A DNA stretch of 64,000 bases from Pseudomonas sp. J452 (GCF_024666525.1 NZ_CP088294.1:1612001-1676000); one strand, 5' to 3'. Positions 1-9,508 are shown, numbered from the stretch's first letter. Notes: generated from the sequence alone by a model not told the origin. A program made the numbers and translations.

Positions 1-610
1 CGACGAACGGCCCCTTCTTGCGTGCAGAGAGGTCGTGCAGGGCGCGCGCCACCACTTCCTTGCCGGCGCCGGTCTCACCGAGGATCAGCACATCGCTGTT
101 GATCGCCGCCAGGGCGCCGACCTGTTCGCGCAGGCGCTGCATGGCCGGCGACTGGCCGAGCAGGCGCGCACCGAGCTGGTTACGGTCGGCCAGGGCCAGG
201 CGCAGGCTGCGGTTGTCCAGCACCAGGCGGCGCAGTTCCAGAGCGCGGCGCACGCTGTCGAGCAGCGCCTCGCTGGCGAAGGGCTTTTCCAGGAAGTCGT
301 AGGCGCCGGCGCGCATGGCCTGCACCGCCAGCGGCACATCGCCGTGACCGGTGATCAGCAGCACCGGCAGCTCGGCGTCCTGTTCATGCAGCTGTTGCAG
401 CAGCTGCAGGCCGTCGATGCCGGGCATGCGGATATCGCTGACCACCACGCCGGGCCAGTCGGCCGGGATGCGCTGGGCCACGTTCTGGGCATCAGCCAGG
501 GCTTCGACGTGGAAGCCGGCGAGGTCGAGGGTCTGCGCCAGCGCCTGGCGCAGGTGGGCATCGTCGTCGATCAGCAGGATCTGGATGCGGCTGTCGATGG
601 CACTGCTCAT
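1..610 (-). CDS. dctD: C4-dicarboxylate response regulator DctD (N-terminal part)
   Basis: NtrC-type response regulator that, when phosphorylated by DctB, activates sigma-54 promoters of C4-dicarboxylate transport genes. The 203 codons in the window hold a receiver domain (about residues 9-122, acidic pocket D15-D17, phospho-acceptor D59 in SDIRMPG, conserved K in FLEKPF) and a linker. After that the AAA+ domain begins, with Walker A GETGAGKE. The rest, including the AAA+ core and the Fis-type DNA-binding domain, is off the left edge; the family is usually about 450-460 residues. The start ATG at 610 overlaps the dctB stop (ATGA), so the two are translationally coupled. NtrC-family membership is certain. 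DctD rather than another paralogue is inferred from the DctB neighbour. Confidence 0.93.
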   Translation of the reverse strand, partial: MSSAIDSRIQILLIDDDAHLRQALAQTLDLAGFHVEALADAQNVAQRIPADWPGVVVSDIRMPGIDGLQLLQQLHEQDAELPVLLITGHGDVPLAVQAMRAGAYDFLEKPFASEALLDSVRRALELRRLVLDNRSLRLALADRNQLGARLLGQSPAMQRLREQVGALAAINSDVLILGETGAGKEVVARALHDLSARKKGPFV

Positions 611-2451
611 GAAAACTCCTCGGTTGCAGCCAGGTTGGCGCCGGGCGTGGCGTGGCGCAGTTGCAGGGTGATCTGCGCGCCGCCGTCGGGGTGGTTGGCC
701 AGCAACAGCTCGCCGCCCAGGGCGCGCATCAGTGTCTCGCAGATGGCCAGGCCGAGGCCGAGGCCCTGGGTGCTGGTCTTGGTGGTGAAGAACGGCTCGC
801 GCGCATGCTCCAGGGCCTGGGCGGAGAACCCCGGGCCATTGTCGCGCAGCAGCAGGTTGACGCCTTCGCCTGTGACTTCGGCACTCAGCCACAGGCGTCG
901 TGGCGGTGCCTTCTCGCTGAGGGCATCGAACGCGTTGGCCAGCAGATTGCCGAGTACCTGGCGCAGCCGCGTTTCGCCGGCCTGGACCCACAGCGTGGCG
1001 TCCGGCAGGTCACGGATCAGCTCCACGTCCAGCGCCCGCCGACGCTTGGCTAGCAGGGCCAGGGCATCATCCAGCGCCGGTTGCAGCGCCACGCTTTCCG
1101 GCGCGTGCCTATCGCGCCGGGCAAAGGCGCGCAGGTGGGCGATGATCGAAGCCATGCGCCCGGTCAGTTCGCTGATCAGCCCGAGGTTGCTGCGCGCGTC
1201 GTCGAGGCGCTGGTGGTCGAGCAGCACGCCGGCGTTGTCGGCATAGCTGCGGATCGCCGCCAGCGGCTGGTTGAGCTCGTGGCTGATGCTCGCGCTCATG
1301 GTGCCCAGCGCCGTCAGCTTGCCGGCCTGGACCAGTTCGTCCTGGGTGCGCAGCAGTTCCTGCTGAGCCTGCTCGCGCTCCAGCACTTCGTCCTTGAGGC
1401 GGTTGTTCAGGGTTTCCAGATCGCGGGTGCGCTCCAGTACACGGATCTCCAGCTCGCGCTTGGCGCGGGCGTCCAGGGCGATGCGCTCGATGTAGTGGCG
1501 GCGGCGCTGCAGCAGCAGGCCGAGCAGCAGCAGGCCGACGAGCAGCGCGGCAGCGCCGATGATCAGGGTGGTACGCACCTGGCGATCGACCAGCTGACGC
1601 GGGGCAAGGATGCTGGCGGTCAGTCCGGTCTCCTGCAGCTCGCGGCTCTGGATCAGCCAGGCACTGTCGTCCAGTTGCAGCGGCGTCGGCGCTTGGGTTG
1701 GGTAGGGTTGGTTGGCGGCGATGGCGGCGCGCTCGGCGTTATCCAGCGGCCGGGTGGCCCGGAAGCGCCAGTCGCTTTGCGAGGCGATGATCACCACGCC
1801 GTTGCTGTCGGTGACCATCAGCTGCTCCGGGGTGTTGCCCCACAGAGACTCGGCGTCGTCCAGGTCGACCTTGACCACCAGGATGCCGATCACCCGCTCG
1901 CCGTCGCGCACCGGGCTGGAGAAGAAGTAGCCGCGCTTGCGCGAGGTGGTGCCGAGGCCGAAGAAGCGTCCCTGCTTGCCGGCCAGGGCCTCGCGAAAGT
2001 ACGGGCGATAGGTGAAATCGCGGCCGATGAAGCTGTCCTGCTGGTCCCAGTTGGACGAGGTCAGGGTGATGCCCTGAGGGCTCATCAGGTAGATCACATC
2101 CGCGCCGGTCTCCTCGCGTACCTGGGTCAGCAGGCGGTTGGCCCGCTCCTGCTGGGCGCGGTCGTCCGGCGTGGCGAGCAGAGCGCGCAGTGGTGGCAGG
2201 TCGGCAAGGATATTCGGCAGCACCTCGAAGCGCCGCAGCGTGCCGAGCAGGTTGGCCACATAGAGGTCGAGGGTCTGGCGGTTCTGCTCGATCAGCTCGT
2301 CGCGGTAATAGCGCTCGGCCAGTTGCTGCAGCGGCCACAGCAAGGGCGCGAGCAGCAGGGCCAGCAGCGCCAGGCTGCGCCAGCGCGGGCGGCGGGGTGT
2401 CGGGGTTGGAGTCATGTTGCACTGCGCCTGAGAGACAGGCGCATTATGCAC
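607..2451 (-). CDS. dctB: C4-dicarboxylate sensor histidine kinase DctB
   Basis: Membrane sensor kinase that senses C4-dicarboxylates in the periplasm and phosphorylates DctD. The 614 residues begin with a membrane segment (about 25-45), then a periplasmic double-PAS (Cache) domain, a second membrane segment (about 297-317, followed by QRRRHY) and a coiled coil. The HisKA H-box (SISHELNQPLAAIRSYADNA) and an HATPase with N-box NLLANAFDAL, G1 box DNGPGFS and GLGLGLAICETL complete it. It ends in a four-base overlap with dctD. Start choice: the ATG at 2451 has an AAGGG five bases upstream. An internal ATG at 2415 lacks a ribosome-binding site but begins closer to the first membrane helix, so the first 12 residues are uncertain. 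The AAGGG lies at the edge of the inserted palindromic element. Confidence 0.93.
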   Translation of the reverse strand: MHNAPVSQAQCNMTPTPTPRRPRWRSLALLALLLAPLLWPLQQLAERYYRDELIEQNRQTLDLYVANLLGTLRRFEVLPNILADLPPLRALLATPDDRAQQERANRLLTQVREETGADVIYLMSPQGITLTSSNWDQQDSFIGRDFTYRPYFREALAGKQGRFFGLGTTSRKRGYFFSSPVRDGERVIGILVVKVDLDDAESLWGNTPEQLMVTDSNGVVIIASQSDWRFRATRPLDNAERAAIAANQPYPTQAPTPLQLDDSAWLIQSRELQETGLTASILAPRQLVDRQVRTTLIIGAAALLVGLLLLGLLLQRRRHYIERIALDARAKRELEIRVLERTRDLETLNNRLKDEVLEREQAQQELLRTQDELVQAGKLTALGTMSASISHELNQPLAAIRSYADNAGVLLDHQRLDDARSNLGLISELTGRMASIIAHLRAFARRDRHAPESVALQPALDDALALLAKRRRALDVELIRDLPDATLWVQAGETRLRQVLGNLLANAFDALSEKAPPRRLWLSAEVTGEGVNLLLRDNGPGFSAQALEHAREPFFTTKTSTQGLGLGLAICETLMRALGGELLLANHPDGGAQITLQLRHATPGANLAATEEFS

Positions 2452-2460
2452 CGCACACCC

Positions 2461-2606
2461 TTAGAACCTGTTTACGATCTTTTGGACTAGAGCCAGACAA
2501 GGCAAAAACAGCCGAGGAAGCGGAGTTTACGAGCTGTAAATGAGCATTCCGAGGCTGTTTTTAACGCCGTATGGCCGACGACCAAGAGATCGTAAGCAGG
2601 TTCTTA
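2461..2606. repeat. MITE-like palindromic element between rmlD and dctB
   Basis: A 146-bp non-coding block whose ends are imperfect inverted repeats: TTAGAACCTGTTTACGATCT on the left, and on the right AGATCGTAAGCAGGTTCTTA (2587-2606), the reverse complement with few mismatches. A second inverted pair lies inside (CAGCCGAGGAA near 2509 and TTCCGAGGCTG near 2547), so the whole block can fold. CTTAG occurs at both edges (2460-2464 and 2603-2607) and may be a target duplication, though it overlaps the repeat ends. There is no reading frame of note. I recall similar elements scattered in Pseudomonas genomes but cannot name the family. The right end supplies the TAA stop of rmlD. Confidence 0.75.
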
Positions 2607-3473
2607 GCGTGGACTGGCCAGGCATTCCAGCAGGGCGTCGTGCCAGTCCGGCAGGCGGATGTTCCATTCCTGTTGCAGGCGCGAACAGTCCAGGCGCGAG
2701 TTGAGCGGGCGCTGCGCTGGTGTCGGGTAGGCGCTCGAGGGGATCGGCTGCAGGCGTGCGCAGGGTTTGCCCTGCAGGCGCAGTTGCTCGCCGATGGCGC
2801 TGGCAAAACCGAACCAGGTGGTCTCGCCCAGGCCGCTGAGGTGATAGGTGCCCCAGGGGCCGGCCTGGCCATCCTGCCAGTGCTGGATCAGCTCGCCGGT
2901 GGCGCGGGCAATGCTGCCAGCCCAGGTCGGTGCACCGATCTGGTCGGCGACCACGCGCATCTCCTCGCGCTCCTGCAGCAGGCGCTGCATGGTCAGCAGG
3001 AAGTTCTTGCCATGCAGCGAGTAGACCCAGCTGGTGCGCAGGATCAGGTGCTGGCTGCCGACCTTGCGGATGGCGTCTTCGCCCGCCAGCTTGCTGCGCC
3101 CGTAGACGCCCAGCGGGCCGGTGGCGTCGTCTTCGCTGTAGGCGCCGTCCTTGCTGCCATCGAACACATAGTCGGTGGAGTAGTGGATCAGCGGCACAGC
3201 CAGCGCTGCCGCTTCCTCGGCCAGCACGCCGGGCGCCTGGGCGTTGATGGCGAAGGCCAGCTCCGGCTCGCTCTCGGCCTGGTCCACCGCGGTGTGCGCC
3301 GCGGCGTTGATGATCAGGTCCGGGCGCAGCGCGCGCACCTGGCGGCGGATCGCCTCGCTGTCGGCCAGGTTCAGCTGTTCCTGGCCGAGTACCAGCAGCT
3401 CGGCTTTATCGGCCAGGCTCAGTTGCAGCTCGCGGGAAACCTGGCCGTGGCGGCCTGTGATCAGCACTCTCAT
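2604..3473 (-). CDS. rmlD: dTDP-4-dehydrorhamnose reductase
   Basis: Last step of dTDP-L-rhamnose synthesis: NAD(P)H reduction of dTDP-4-dehydro-6-deoxy-L-mannose. A 289-residue extended SDR protein with an N-terminal nucleotide fold ([12 protein letters not shown], with R-H where many relatives have A-x), HYSTDYVFDG, and the YxxxK pair in YGRSKLAGE. The length is normal for the family. The start ATG overlaps the rmlC stop by four bases, so it is the fourth and last gene of the rmlB-A-C-D operon. The stop codon (TAA, 2604-2606) is formed by the right end of the palindromic element. The native C-terminus may therefore have been altered by a residue or a few; the end LLECLASPR looks normal. Confidence 0.96.
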   Translation of the reverse strand: MRVLITGRHGQVSRELQLSLADKAELLVLGQEQLNLADSEAIRRQVRALRPDLIINAAAHTAVDQAESEPELAFAINAQAPGVLAEEAAALAVPLIHYSTDYVFDGSKDGAYSEDDATGPLGVYGRSKLAGEDAIRKVGSQHLILRTSWVYSLHGKNFLLTMQRLLQEREEMRVVADQIGAPTWAGSIARATGELIQHWQDGQAGPWGTYHLSGLGETTWFGFASAIGEQLRLQGKPCARLQPIPSSAYPTPAQRPLNSRLDCSRLQQEWNIRLPDWHDALLECLASPR

Positions 3474-4015
3474 GGAAACAGCTCGGCGTCTTGCAGGCTC
3501 TTGCCGGCCAGGTCCTTGGCTGACAGTTGTGGCGTACCGTCGAACTGCCAGTCGATGGCCAGGCTCGGGTCATCCCAGCGAATCGAGCGCTCGTGGGCCG
3601 GGGCGTAGTAGTCGGTGGTCTTGTAGAGAAATTCGGCATGCTCGCTGAGCACCACGAAGCCGTGGGCGAAGCCTTCCGGCACCCAGAGCTGGCGCTTGTT
3701 CTCTGCCGACAGGCGCACGCCGACCCACTTACCGAAGTTGGCCGAACTGCGGCGGATATCCACCGCCACATCCAGCACTTCGCCGACGGTGACGCGCACC
3801 AGTTTGCCCTGGGCCTGCTCGATCTGATAATGCAGGCCACGCAACACGCCGCGCTGCGAGCGCGAGTGGTTGTCCTGGACGAACTCGCGCTGCAGGCCGG
3901 TGGCCTCGGCAAATGCCTTGGCATTGAAGCTTTCGTAGAAGAAGCCGCGCTCGTCGCCAAACACCTTGGGTTCAAGGATCAGCACTTCCGGCAGATCGGT
4001 TGGGATTACATTCAT
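3470..4015 (-). CDS. rmlC: dTDP-4-dehydrorhamnose 3,5-epimerase
   Basis: Converts dTDP-4-dehydro-6-deoxy-D-glucose to the L-manno epimer in dTDP-L-rhamnose synthesis. A 181-residue single-domain cupin of standard length. The recognisable signature is [15 protein letters not shown], then [18 protein letters not shown] with the catalytic histidine, KLVRV, and [10 protein letters not shown] near the C-terminus. It overlaps both neighbours by four bases (ATGA), with rmlA upstream and rmlD downstream, so the four genes are surely one transcript with coupled translation. The cupin fold and active-site residues are intact. Confidence 0.97.
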   Translation of the reverse strand: MNVIPTDLPEVLILEPKVFGDERGFFYESFNAKAFAEATGLQREFVQDNHSRSQRGVLRGLHYQIEQAQGKLVRVTVGEVLDVAVDIRRSSANFGKWVGVRLSAENKRQLWVPEGFAHGFVVLSEHAEFLYKTTDYYAPAHERSIRWDDPSLAIDWQFDGTPQLSAKDLAGKSLQDAELFP

Positions 4016-4884
4016 GCATGCTCTCCAGCCAGTTGATACAGATACTGGCCATAGCCGGTCTTGCCGAAGGCCTTGGCCTGGCTGAGCAGCTGCTCGCGGT
4101 CGATCCAGCCATGCTGGAAGGCGATTTCTTCCAGGCAGGCGACTTTCAGGCCCTGGCGGTGCTCGATGGTCTGCACGTATTGCGAGGCTTCCAGCAGGCT
4201 GTCATGGGTACCGGTGTCGAGCCAGGCGAAGCCGCGACCGAAGCGCTCCACGCGCAAATCGCCGCGCTGCAGGTAGGCGTTGTTGACGTCGGTGATCTCC
4301 AGCTCGCCGCGTGGTGATGGCTTGACCGCCTTGGCGATCTCGATGACGTCGTTGTCGTAGAAATACAGGCCGGTCACCGCATAGCTGGACTTGGGCTGCT
4401 TGGGCTTCTCCTCGATGGAGATGGCTTTGCCCAGGGCGTCGAACTCGACCACGCCGAAGCGCTCCGGGTCGCTGACCCAGTAGCCGAACACGGAGGCGCC
4501 ACTGGGCTCGGCTGCCGCGCGCAGGAGCATTTCGCTGAAGTGCTGGCCGTGGAAGATGTTGTCACCCAGGATCAGGCACACCGGATCCTTGCCAATGAAT
4601 TCTTCGCCGATCAGGAAGGCCTGGGCCAGGCCGTCCGGCGAGGGCTGCGCGGCGTAGCTGAAACGCACGCCGAACTGGCTGCCGTCGCCGAGCATCTTCT
4701 CGAATTGCGGCAGGTCGTGCGGGGTGGAGATGATCAGGATGTCGCGGATGCCGGCCAGCATCAGCACCGAGATCGGGTAATAGATCATCGGCTTGTCGTA
4801 GATCGGCAACAGTTGCTTGGATACGCCCAGGGTAATGGGGTGCAGGCGGGTGCCGGACCCGCCGGCGAGGATGATTCCTTTCAT
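4012..4884 (-). CDS. rmlA: Glucose-1-phosphate thymidylyltransferase
   Basis: First committed step of dTDP-sugar synthesis: dTTP plus glucose-1-phosphate gives dTDP-glucose. The 290 residues match the family length. The N-terminal nucleotide-binding signature is [11 protein letters not shown], with [16 protein letters not shown] following. LILGDNIF carries the metal-binding aspartate, and [19 protein letters not shown] and [14 protein letters not shown] close the active site. The start overlaps the rmlB stop by four bases. The enzyme is normally feedback-inhibited by dTDP-L-rhamnose in this family; nothing in the sequence suggests loss of that. Confidence 0.97.
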   Translation of the reverse strand: MKGIILAGGSGTRLHPITLGVSKQLLPIYDKPMIYYPISVLMLAGIRDILIISTPHDLPQFEKMLGDGSQFGVRFSYAAQPSPDGLAQAFLIGEEFIGKDPVCLILGDNIFHGQHFSEMLLRAAAEPSGASVFGYWVSDPERFGVVEFDALGKAISIEEKPKQPKSSYAVTGLYFYDNDVIEIAKAVKPSPRGELEITDVNNAYLQRGDLRVERFGRGFAWLDTGTHDSLLEASQYVQTIEHRQGLKVACLEEIAFQHGWIDREQLLSQAKAFGKTGYGQYLYQLAGEHA

Positions 4885-5945
4885 GCTGAGGCTCCAAGGC
4901 GTTCACGTTGATAGCTGCCGTCCTGTACGTGGCGGCACCATTCGAGGTTGTCCAAATACCACTGCACGGTCTTGCGCAGGCCACTGGCGAAGGTTTCCTG
5001 CGGCACCCAGCCGAGCTCGCGCTCGATCTTGCCAGCATCGATGGCGTAGCGCTGGTCGTGGCCGGGACGATCCTTGACGAAAGTAATCAGGTCTTCATAG
5101 CGCGCCAGGCCGGCTGGTTTGCTCGGTGCCAACTCTTCGAGCAGGGCGCAGATAGCACGCACCACGTCGATGTTCTTCTGTTCGTTGTGCCCGCCGATAT
5201 TGTAGGTCTCGCCAACCTGGCCTTCGCTCACCACCTTGAGCAGGGCGCGGGCGTGATCTTCGACGAACAACCAGTCGCGTACCTGCAACCCGTCGCCGTA
5301 AACGGGGAGGGGCTTACCATCCAGGGCGTTGAGAATTACCAATGGGATCAGTTTTTCCGGGAAATGGAACGGCCCGTAGTTGTTCGAGCAGTTGGTCAGC
5401 AATACCGGTAGGCCATAGGTGCGCTGCCAGGCACGCACCAGGTGGTCGGAGGCCGCCTTGCTGGCCGAGTAGGGCGAGCTGGGGGCGTAGGGCGTGGTTT
5501 CAGTGAACAGGTCGTCCACGCCATGCAGGTCGCCATACACCTCGTCGGTGGAAATATGGTGGAAGCGGAACGCCTGTTTGCGCGCTTCCGGGAGACTCGA
5601 CCAATAGGCGCGGGTGGCTTCCAGCAGCTGATAGGTGCCGACGATGTTGGTCTGGATGAACTCGCCAGGGCCGTCGATGGAGCGGTCGACGTGGGATTCG
5701 GCAGCCAGGTGCATGATCGCGTCCGGCTGGAACTCGCGCAGAACCCGACCGACGGTCTCGCGGTCGCCGATATCGGCCTGGACGAACTGGTAGCGCGGGT
5801 GGTTCTCGACTGAAGCGAGCGACTCGAGGTTGCCGGCATAGGTGAGTTTGTCCAGGTTGAGCAGCTCGTGCCCGCTGTCACCAGCTAGATGGCGTACGAG
5901 AGCAGAGCCGATAAAGCCTGCGCCGCCGGTAATCAGAATTCGCAT
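4881..5945 (-). CDS. rmlB: dTDP-glucose 4,6-dehydratase
   Basis: Second step of dTDP-L-rhamnose synthesis: NAD-dependent dehydration of dTDP-glucose to the 4-keto-6-deoxy sugar. It has 354 residues with [16 protein letters not shown] at the N-terminus, the catalytic [11 protein letters not shown] (D-E pair), and [12 protein letters not shown] with the Yxxx[16 protein letters not shown] and [18 protein letters not shown] complete a full-length extended SDR. It is the first gene of rmlB-A-C-D, so the promoter should lie in 5946-6016. That stretch is only about 70 bases and I see no clear hexamers in it; read-through from the O-polysaccharide locus upstream on the same strand is possible. Confidence 0.97.
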   Translation of the reverse strand: MRILITGGAGFIGSALVRHLAGDSGHELLNLDKLTYAGNLESLASVENHPRYQFVQADIGDRETVGRVLREFQPDAIMHLAAESHVDRSIDGPGEFIQTNIVGTYQLLEATRAYWSSLPEARKQAFRFHHISTDEVYGDLHGVDDLFTETTPYAPSSPYSASKAASDHLVRAWQRTYGLPVLLTNCSNNYGPFHFPEKLIPLVILNALDGKPLPVYGDGLQVRDWLFVEDHARALLKVVSEGQVGETYNIGGHNEQKNIDVVRAICALLEELAPSKPAGLARYEDLITFVKDRPGHDQRYAIDAGKIERELGWVPQETFASGLRKTVQWYLDNLEWCRHVQDGSYQRERLGASA

Positions 5946-6016
5946 GTGAGGCCGGTTATCCTTTACGCAAAAAAATGTGCGGGCATAGGGTGAAGCTTAC
6001 TGCGTGGCTGTGCAAG

Positions 6017-7180
6017 TCACTGCTCATCCGGCTTCTGCCGGGCTTGCAAGGTTTCGTATAGCGCAGCCAACTCCGCTTTCTTCTGGTCGAAGGCTATCCG
6101 CAGCGCGGTATAGGCTGCAGTTGCATCATGTGCAGACTGATCAGCCCGTAGGCGTGATTGCTCCAATTCATCGAACGCATTGCGTAGTGCCATGTAGGCC
6201 TGCGAAGCATTTTCGAGAGCCGAGTCTTTTGCTTCCAGCAGGGTACTTAGCTCGGTGTTGCGCTGTGCTGATGGCGTGGGGAAATTCAGGCCTAGTATTG
6301 TGCCAGCAGCTGAGTCGCCGAGGATGCCCGCAATGTATTGGGGTTTGTGCAGCAGCAGCAGGGCAAGATCGTCATAGCTGTCAATGCGCGGCAGGTTGAG
6401 ACCGTGCAAGGTTTCTGCAAGCGCATCGACGGCCTGCATGGAAATAAGCAGTAGGCCAACTTCCCGGGCATTGCCGAATATATTGATCGGGGAATGCCGG
6501 TGGTTCTGTTCGTTGAACGCCGCCACGTTTATTCCATAGGCAAGGTAGCCATGCTGCGTTGCCCATTCGAGGAAACCCTGACTACCGTGCAGCGAGTTGA
6601 CCTCAAGGAAGATAATGGGCGCATGGGCGTTGATCGTTTGCTCCGCCCCCTGGAGAAGTTGCAGCTCCATACCTTCTACATCCACCTTCATGAAGTGGAT
6701 GGGCCCAATATCCAACTCGTCGAGCGCCTGCATTTGCACTGTGATCGATTGTGCCCCGGCTAGCTGAATGGAGCTCGCGCTCGCGCGATTATGGCTCTCT
6801 TCCGCGAGCTGCAGGGTCATCTCGGTCGTACTGGTACTCAGCCCGATATTGAACAGTGCAATGTTTGCCTGTGGCGCTGCCAGCACATTTTGCTGCAGGA
6901 TCTTGAATGTACTGGGCGTGGGTTCGAACGCGTAGACATTCCCGCTGGGACCCACTTTCTCGGAAAATGCGCGGGTATGCGTACCAATATAGGCCCCGGC
7001 ATCAATTATCCGGTCGCCGGGGTTGATGAATGCGCATAGCAGGTCGATTTCCTGCTGTGCCCACTCGCCATATTGCCGAATGGAGTTGCAAATCAGGTCA
7101 TCGTCCACGGTGATAAAGAAGTCGCCATAACGGGCTTCTATCTTGAGTGTGTCCGGAGGCGGCATTTGCTCTTCACGCAT
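6017..7180 (-). CDS. FkbM-family methyltransferase with C-terminal coiled coil
   Basis: Predicted SAM-dependent O-methyltransferase of a sugar. The 387 residues have the class I SAM motif IIDAGAYIGTHTRAF (about 60-75), an acidic post-motif (YAFEPTPSTFKILQQN) and the FkbM hallmark MKVDVEGMELQLLQGAE. A roughly 90-residue tail rich in A, E, Q and L follows, with repeats such as AKDSALENASQAYMALR and later AYTALRIAF, predicted coiled coil. The start chosen is the ATG at 7180, with GGAG seven bases upstream; a TTG four codons earlier is less likely. It is the last gene of the minus-strand polysaccharide locus. The tail resembles that of the second FkbM protein at 21285-22268. The acceptor sugar is unknown. 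Confidence 0.85.
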   Translation of the reverse strand: MREEQMPPPDTLKIEARYGDFFITVDDDLICNSIRQYGEWAQQEIDLLCAFINPGDRIIDAGAYIGTHTRAFSEKVGPSGNVYAFEPTPSTFKILQQNVLAAPQANIALFNIGLSTSTTEMTLQLAEESHNRASASSIQLAGAQSITVQMQALDELDIGPIHFMKVDVEGMELQLLQGAEQTINAHAPIIFLEVNSLHGSQGFLEWATQHGYLAYGINVAAFNEQNHRHSPINIFGNAREVGLLLISMQAVDALAETLHGLNLPRIDSYDDLALLLLHKPQYIAGILGDSAAGTILGLNFPTPSAQRNTELSTLLEAKDSALENASQAYMALRNAFDELEQSRLRADQSAHDATAAYTALRIAFDQKKAELAALYETLQARQKPDEQ

Positions 7181-7250
7181 AACGGGCTCCAAGGCCTATG
7201 GCGCCATTGCAGGCGGGAGTTGATGGGGTGCGGTTGCTGGTGTCGAAGAG

Positions 7251-8366
7251 TTAGCGAGAGTCCAGTACCTCTCGGTAGAGCAGCATGTACCTTTCGACCA
7301 TATGTTGACTGGTAAAGAGGGACTCATATCTCTGTTTTGCTTGCTGGCCCAGGGTTTCGCACAATTGTGGATCCGACCACAGCCTGTCCATGGCCGTACG
7401 CAAGGTTGCAGGAGCGCTAGGTGGGACCACAATGCCAGTCGTGCCGTCGATGTTGACGAAGGTTGTCCCTGTGCCAATTTCGCTGGAGATCAGTGCCTTC
7501 CCGTACATGGCGCCTTCCAGTAAGGAAATGCCGAAAGCTTCTGAACGCAGGTGCGAAGGAAACAGCACCGCATAGCAAAGCTGGAACAATGCCGCCTTGT
7601 CTTCCTCGCTCACTTCGCCGACCAGGCGCAAGTTGGTTAGACCAAGCTGTGCGGCCTGTTCGCGTAGCTCATTCTCAATTGGGCCTGCGCCGGCAATCAC
7701 CACCGGATACGGCGAGCCGGCCATGGCTTCGAGCAGGATGTGCAGCCCTTTGTAGTAGCGCAGTACGCCCATGAAAAGGAAGAATTTGCTGCCTATCCGT
7801 GACTGCCATTTGTCCAGGGTTTGCTGGCTGGGCGAGACGTAGGTACTCCTGTCCAGGCCATAGGGAATCACCCGGATTTTTTCCCGATAGCGCTGCAGTA
7901 CTTCGCTGGTGTCGACATAGTTCGGCGAGGAGGCAACTATTCTGTCCATGTGTGACAGAAAGCTGTGCATCAGGGGTTTATACAGCTGTAACAGGGTCTT
8001 TTGCTTGACGATGTCGGAGTGGTAGCTCACTACGCAGGGCTTGTTCAGCCTGCTGGCAAAGTGCACCAGATCCATGAATGGCCACGGAAAGTGGTAGTGC
8101 ACCAGGTCGGCTTCTCGTGCCAGCTCCTTGAAGTCGGAAAAAGCGCTGAGGGAAAACGCCGTCGAGGCAATCTGGAGGTCGCGCTTGGAGCAATGGCTAA
8201 GGTGTTTGCCTATCGGCCGGTTACGGGCTGCTCCCTGTGGGCTGAGGAACAGTACCTCGGTGTCTATGCCATTGGCCTGCGCGCCTTCGGCAAGCTGATA
8301 GATGACCTGCTCGACTCCGCCAAAGCTGTCGGGATAGTAGCTCTTGTAGAAGTGCAACACTTTCAT
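7251..8366 (-). CDS. Glycosyltransferase family 4 (WbpZ-like)
   Basis: Predicted GT-B retaining glycosyltransferase of 371 residues. The N-terminal half shows HFYKSYYPDSFGGVEQVIYQLAEG, typical of family 4 acceptor domains. The C-terminal half has FLFMGVLRYYKGLHILLEAM, PVVIAGAGP and the E-x7-E nucleotide-sugar site in SEAFGISLLEGAMYGKALISSEIGTG. Its ATG shares one base with the stop of the upstream glycosyltransferase (TGATG). In the P. aeruginosa common-antigen locus WbpZ adds the first D-rhamnose to the lipid-linked primer. Context and size fit that role here, but assignment to WbpZ rather than another mannosyl/rhamnosyl transferase is inference. Confidence 0.88.
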   Translation of the reverse strand: MKVLHFYKSYYPDSFGGVEQVIYQLAEGAQANGIDTEVLFLSPQGAARNRPIGKHLSHCSKRDLQIASTAFSLSAFSDFKELAREADLVHYHFPWPFMDLVHFASRLNKPCVVSYHSDIVKQKTLLQLYKPLMHSFLSHMDRIVASSPNYVDTSEVLQRYREKIRVIPYGLDRSTYVSPSQQTLDKWQSRIGSKFFLFMGVLRYYKGLHILLEAMAGSPYPVVIAGAGPIENELREQAAQLGLTNLRLVGEVSEEDKAALFQLCYAVLFPSHLRSEAFGISLLEGAMYGKALISSEIGTGTTFVNIDGTTGIVVPPSAPATLRTAMDRLWSDPQLCETLGQQAKQRYESLFTSQHMVERYMLLYREVLDSR

Positions 8367-9508
8367 CAAATCTGCTCCAAATACCTGTACGCCGCGAGAG
8401 TGTCTGCAGCGCAGCGCGTCCAGGAAAAGGTTTGGCTATGTCGTAGCCCCTCGTCCCGTGCGAATGCTTGCCAGTCGGCATCTTCAAGACCCTGCTGCAG
8501 TAGGCTCGAAAGCCCTTCCACATCCTGTGGATCACCCTGCAAGGCCGCTTTGCCGGCCACCTCAGGTAATGAGGAACTGTTGGAGCAGACCACGGGGACA
8601 CCGCTACTCATCGCCTCCAGAACGGGCAGGCCGAAGCCTTCATAGAGCGAGGGAAAGCAGAACAGACGTGCACCTGCGAACAGCGACGGCAGATCGTTGG
8701 CTGGGACAAACCCCAGATAACGAGCCCAGCCCTGCTGGCTCGCGCGCTCGATTGCCGTGTGAATGGCGTCGCTGCGCCAACCTTTGAACCCACTCAAAAC
8801 CAGTGGCCAACGCTGGCGTACCGATAGTGGCAAGCGTTCGTAAGCACTCAGCAGGTTGAGCAGGTTCTTGCGTGGCTCAATGGTGCCGACATACAGGCTA
8901 TAGCCACCGTGTGTCAGACCATAGTGATTGAGTGTCGTCCTAGTGGTATCGGCATTGCGCGGATGAAACTCAGCGCTGCTGGCCAGCGGCACGGCATGAA
9001 TCTTATCCAGGGGAAAGCCGAAGTAGTCTGCAAGTTCAAGGCGGGTGAACGCCGAGTCGGTGATCAAGGCATTGGCCCGCCTGAGGGTCAGTTCCAATTC
9101 TTTCTGCATGAAGCGGATGCGTTCTGGCGGAGCACAATCGACCCACTTGAAGGGGGATAGGTCGTGAAAGGTGGCAATGCTGCGGCCAGGAAATGGTGGC
9201 AGATAGAAATTCGTGCCGTGATAGATAAAACTCTCGCAATGGCGTAAGGCACGTCGTTTGATCAGCGGCATCAGGCGGCGGTAAACCTCGCTGGCCAGTC
9301 GGCTTTTCTGGATGCGCTCTTTCAGGCGCTGGCTGCTCATCGCCTGCTCACCGGCCATTGGCAGGTGGGGGACAAAGCCAGTCATACCGAACAGGCGCAG
9401 CTCATCGACCTGCGGGTTTTGCTGCAGTGCCTGCGCCAGCTCATAGGTATAGCGCCCAATGCCAGTGAGCGGAAAGCGCACCGGCTCTACAGACAGGATG
9501 ACTCTCAT
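8366..9508 (-). CDS. Glycosyltransferase family 4 (WbpY-like)
   Basis: Predicted GT-B glycosyltransferase of 380 residues. It begins MRVILSVEPVRFPLTGIGRYTYELAQAL, the glycine-rich acceptor-side loop of family 4. It continues with IATFHDLSPFKW, the donor-side YVGTIEPRKNLLNLLSAYE, and the E-x7-E motif in FPSLYEGFGLPVLEAMSSGVPVV. The start overlaps the rmd stop by four bases and the stop overlaps the next glycosyltransferase, so rmd and the two transferases form one tightly coupled block. By position and size it corresponds to WbpY, which extends the D-rhamnan primer in P. aeruginosa; linkage specificity cannot be read from the sequence. Confidence 0.88.
   Translation of the reverse strand: MRVILSVEPVRFPLTGIGRYTYELAQALQQNPQVDELRLFGMTGFVPHLPMAGEQAMSSQRLKERIQKSRLASEVYRRLMPLIKRRALRHCESFIYHGTNFYLPPFPGRSIATFHDLSPFKWVDCAPPERIRFMQKELELTLRRANALITDSAFTRLELADYFGFPLDKIHAVPLASSAEFHPRNADTTRTTLNHYGLTHGGYSLYVGTIEPRKNLLNLLSAYERLPLSVRQRWPLVLSGFKGWRSDAIHTAIERASQQGWARYLGFVPANDLPSLFAGARLFCFPSLYEGFGLPVLEAMSSGVPVVCSNSSSLPEVAGKAALQGDPQDVEGLSSLLQQGLEDADWQAFARDEGLRHSQTFSWTRCAADTLAAYRYLEQI

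Noticed and set aside
1081..2490. Long plus-strand frame opposite dctB
   Set aside because: Antisense shadow of a GC-rich gene; no recognisable domain and the dctB kinase motifs are plain on the other strand.
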